Below, in pieces: positions 40,951 to 64,000 of a stretch of 64,000 nucleotides of DNA (positions are counted from its first letter, which is position 1; the number at the start of each line of letters is the position of its first letter). Where the stretch lies: positions 31,465,047 to 31,529,046 of the forward strand of contig CP137674.1 of NCBI GenBank assembly GCA_037976565.1. Reading direction: 5' to 3'. A program made the translations under genes and the position numbers. A model generated the notes under the pieces. The model saw only the letters and a list, made by a program, of their open reading frames with translations. It searched no databases and was not told the DNA's origin. This DNA is from Mesocentrotus franciscanus (Eukaryota > Echinodermata > Echinoidea > Camarodonta > Strongylocentrotidae).

Positions 40951-42499
40951 CCTGCACACCTACTTTGTCAGATAATTCCATTTACATGTACCTTGTTACT
41001 CATGATAATGATGCGGATACTGACAATATTAATAATGATATATCAATAATTGTTTCTAATACAGCAATTTTTCCAGTTTCAATTGTATGTTACTGATCAC
41101 ACGTGCTTTCCAAGTGTGCATCATCACCCTAGACAATGAATTCAATCAATAAGACTAACGTTCTGGGTTGAAATAGCGCTTCATACATCAGCGATGTCGC
41201 TAAGCATTTTTAAATACAGATATACTCCAATTCTGCACTGTTTATAAATTCTGTTTGTAAACTTAGTGTATATAAAAAGGTTGGAAACAGTTCCAGATAT
41301 ATCTATAGGTATTAAACAGGTGCTTCCTTGTTGTTGTTTTTTAAAAATTCTATATTCATTAGGCATGATAACTTAAATGCAACATCAAGGCATTTTTCTT
41401 GCAAATTACAGTATCATCTCCACTTCATGTGCCTCTGTGTACAGTTTACTACTTGTGTATTGTGTAAGACTTTGCAGGTACATGTATGAATAATTCTAAT
41501 TGTAACTAATCAGGAAATATTAGCTTTAAATGCACCACTCTGTTTGGATAATTCATCAAAATGCAAGGCAAACTTTTTCTTCATATATCATTCAAATAAA
41601 AAATAAAATTTGTTAAATCAATAATACTGTCAAATAGCACAAAATATTGTTTTTAACTGTATTTTGTTTTCATCAAAGGCAAATAGAGAACATTTAATAA
41701 GGAAAAAAGACTTTAAATTGTTAATTAGAATTAAATTAATGCTGAATGATAATGAAGTGCATTGTGGTTTGATATCTCATATTTCTCATCAGTAGATTTC
41801 AAAATCCTCACATCTTGCCCAAATGAAATCCAATGATGAAAATTGTTCAACTTTTCACCCCAAAATTACAATCCATGTGTATTATAATGCTGTTACTTTT
41901 AAATTCCTTAAAAGCCCTTCATAAAGAATACTACAGGTAGCAGGAATTTAAAATGCCAATGCTCCTTTGTGTGTGTCTTTTGTCTTTGATGCGTATGTGG
42001 CATTTGTTCATATTATAAATTAGCTCAAATTGCACCTAAATATACTTTCTATGTCAAAATCACTATTTCATTCTGCAACCATTTTATCCTCATATTATAA
42101 TCCTAACATGTATGTATCCAACTCGTCTATGCATTCATGTACATAGTGCATCTTGTAACTCTATTCAATCTCCCTATGGTTCACAGTCATGTTCATTCCA
42201 CAGACTTTTAACCCTTCCTTGCTTTGGTCGACTATTTGAACAAACACTTGACTGCCACATTGACTTTTGGCACACATACAATGTGTGCGTGTCATATGCT
42301 AAAATGGCAGTCTAGGTAATAAAAAAGATTGAACAAGATTGTTGATATATGCTATAACTCCAGCTATGTCAGCACAATTATCTATTTCTTATTTCAGCAT
42401 CTTTGGCAAAACATACAGGCACAATAGCAAAGAATAAAGAATTAATGATGACTCAAAGTACTTTCTAATTAACTGTAGTTAAATTGCATTGCTTTTCTG

Positions 42500-42505
42500 T
42501 TTATT
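42500..42505 (-). promoter_or_regulatory. Candidate polyadenylation signal of the MAST gene
   Basis: AATAAA on the minus strand about 370 bases after the copy A stop at 42873 (about 230 after the alternative stop near 42732). Several other AATAAA words lie further on. Confidence 0.3.
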
Positions 42506-42872
42506 AATTTGTTTCAGCAAATAAAATCTAGTCTTGATTACCAAGACAAAACCATCAATGGTTGGATCTTAAAGCTGCCTCATATAACACGGCATGACAT
42601 GTGCTTGAGATTGTTCAGATCAGACACTCTGAAACCAAAGACCATCATATCCAAAAACTGTCAAATATACATATATATATAACAGACTGAATACTTTGCA
42701 TTTCTATACACATGATAAAGATTTATCTCAAGTGGACCCTGTAGATTTTCTCTCAGCGACCCTCTCTTTGCCGAAGATGCCTAATCTCTTGAGACTTCTC
42801 TCTTCCTTGAGAGAGCATCGCGCCGAGTCTGCTCTAGGTCTGAGCTGAACATCAAACATGTCCAAGGTCTTC

Positions 42873-63916
<21,044 letters not shown>

Positions 63917-63962
63917 CTGTGGAAAGAAAGATTATAATAATGATAAATACAATAAGATGTTG

Positions 63963-64000
63963 ACCGGGCATGGTGGCTCAATGGTTAGAGCGCCCGCCTC
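63963..64000 (+). mobile_element. Start of a tRNA-derived SINE (cut by window edge)
   Basis: TGGCTCAATGGTTAGAGCGC is a tRNA-type A box. The element runs off the right edge, so the B box cannot be seen; a true tRNA gene is less likely given the other SINEs here. Confidence 0.55.

Overview
The window is animal nuclear DNA. It is AT-rich, has short exons in long introns, and is dense in MITEs, tRNA-derived SINEs and microsatellites. The protein families (an SRCR-EGF-sushi receptor, WDR36/UTP21, a MAST kinase), the repeat types and the high heterozygosity between two duplicated segments suggest a marine deuterostome, most likely a sea urchin. That assignment is inference; nothing here names the species.

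Three genes lie on the minus strand, so each is read from high to low coordinates. (1) 1-6098 is a small type I membrane receptor: signal peptide, one SRCR domain split over two exons, one EGF, one sushi (CCP) domain and one transmembrane helix. Its cytoplasmic end runs off the left edge. (2) 12174-34852 is a complete WDR36/UTP21 gene of 22 exons, whose phases agree at every junction and give 905 residues. It encodes a WD40 protein of the small-subunit processome. (3) 42873-63916 is a MAST-family (microtubule-associated Ser/Thr) kinase gene. It holds most of the kinase domain, the AGC tail, a serine-rich linker, the PDZ domain and a basic/Pro-Ser-rich C-terminus; the N-terminal exons lie beyond the right edge.

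The most important structural point is an assembly one. There are two gaps of exactly 500 N (23019-23518 and 43767-44266). In each case the sequence left of the gap (17097-23018; 38443-43766) is repeated right of it (23519-29509; 44267-49592), with SNPs and small indels. The end of the left contig matches the interior of the right contig, and the start of the right contig matches the interior of the left contig. This is the signature of two overlapping contigs that were not merged, probably because they carry different haplotypes. WDR36 exons 6-14 and the last MAST exon therefore appear twice. The right-hand copies carry frameshifts, and the true locus is probably about 52 kb.

The remaining sequence is mainly repeats. 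These include two TIR elements with internal tandem arrays (58-60 kb), several short TIR elements present in more than one copy, a foldback element flanked by a perfect 13-bp direct repeat (33.3-33.7 kb), a near-perfect 93-bp hairpin in a kinase intron, SINEs, a decayed non-LTR retrotransposon tail, and decayed exon duplicates inside WDR36. I found no bacterial-type operon, CRISPR array, or clear previously undescribed system. The items most worth checking are the receptor's domain architecture, the decayed WDR36 exon duplicate, the MAST C-terminal frame and the unusual repeat elements.
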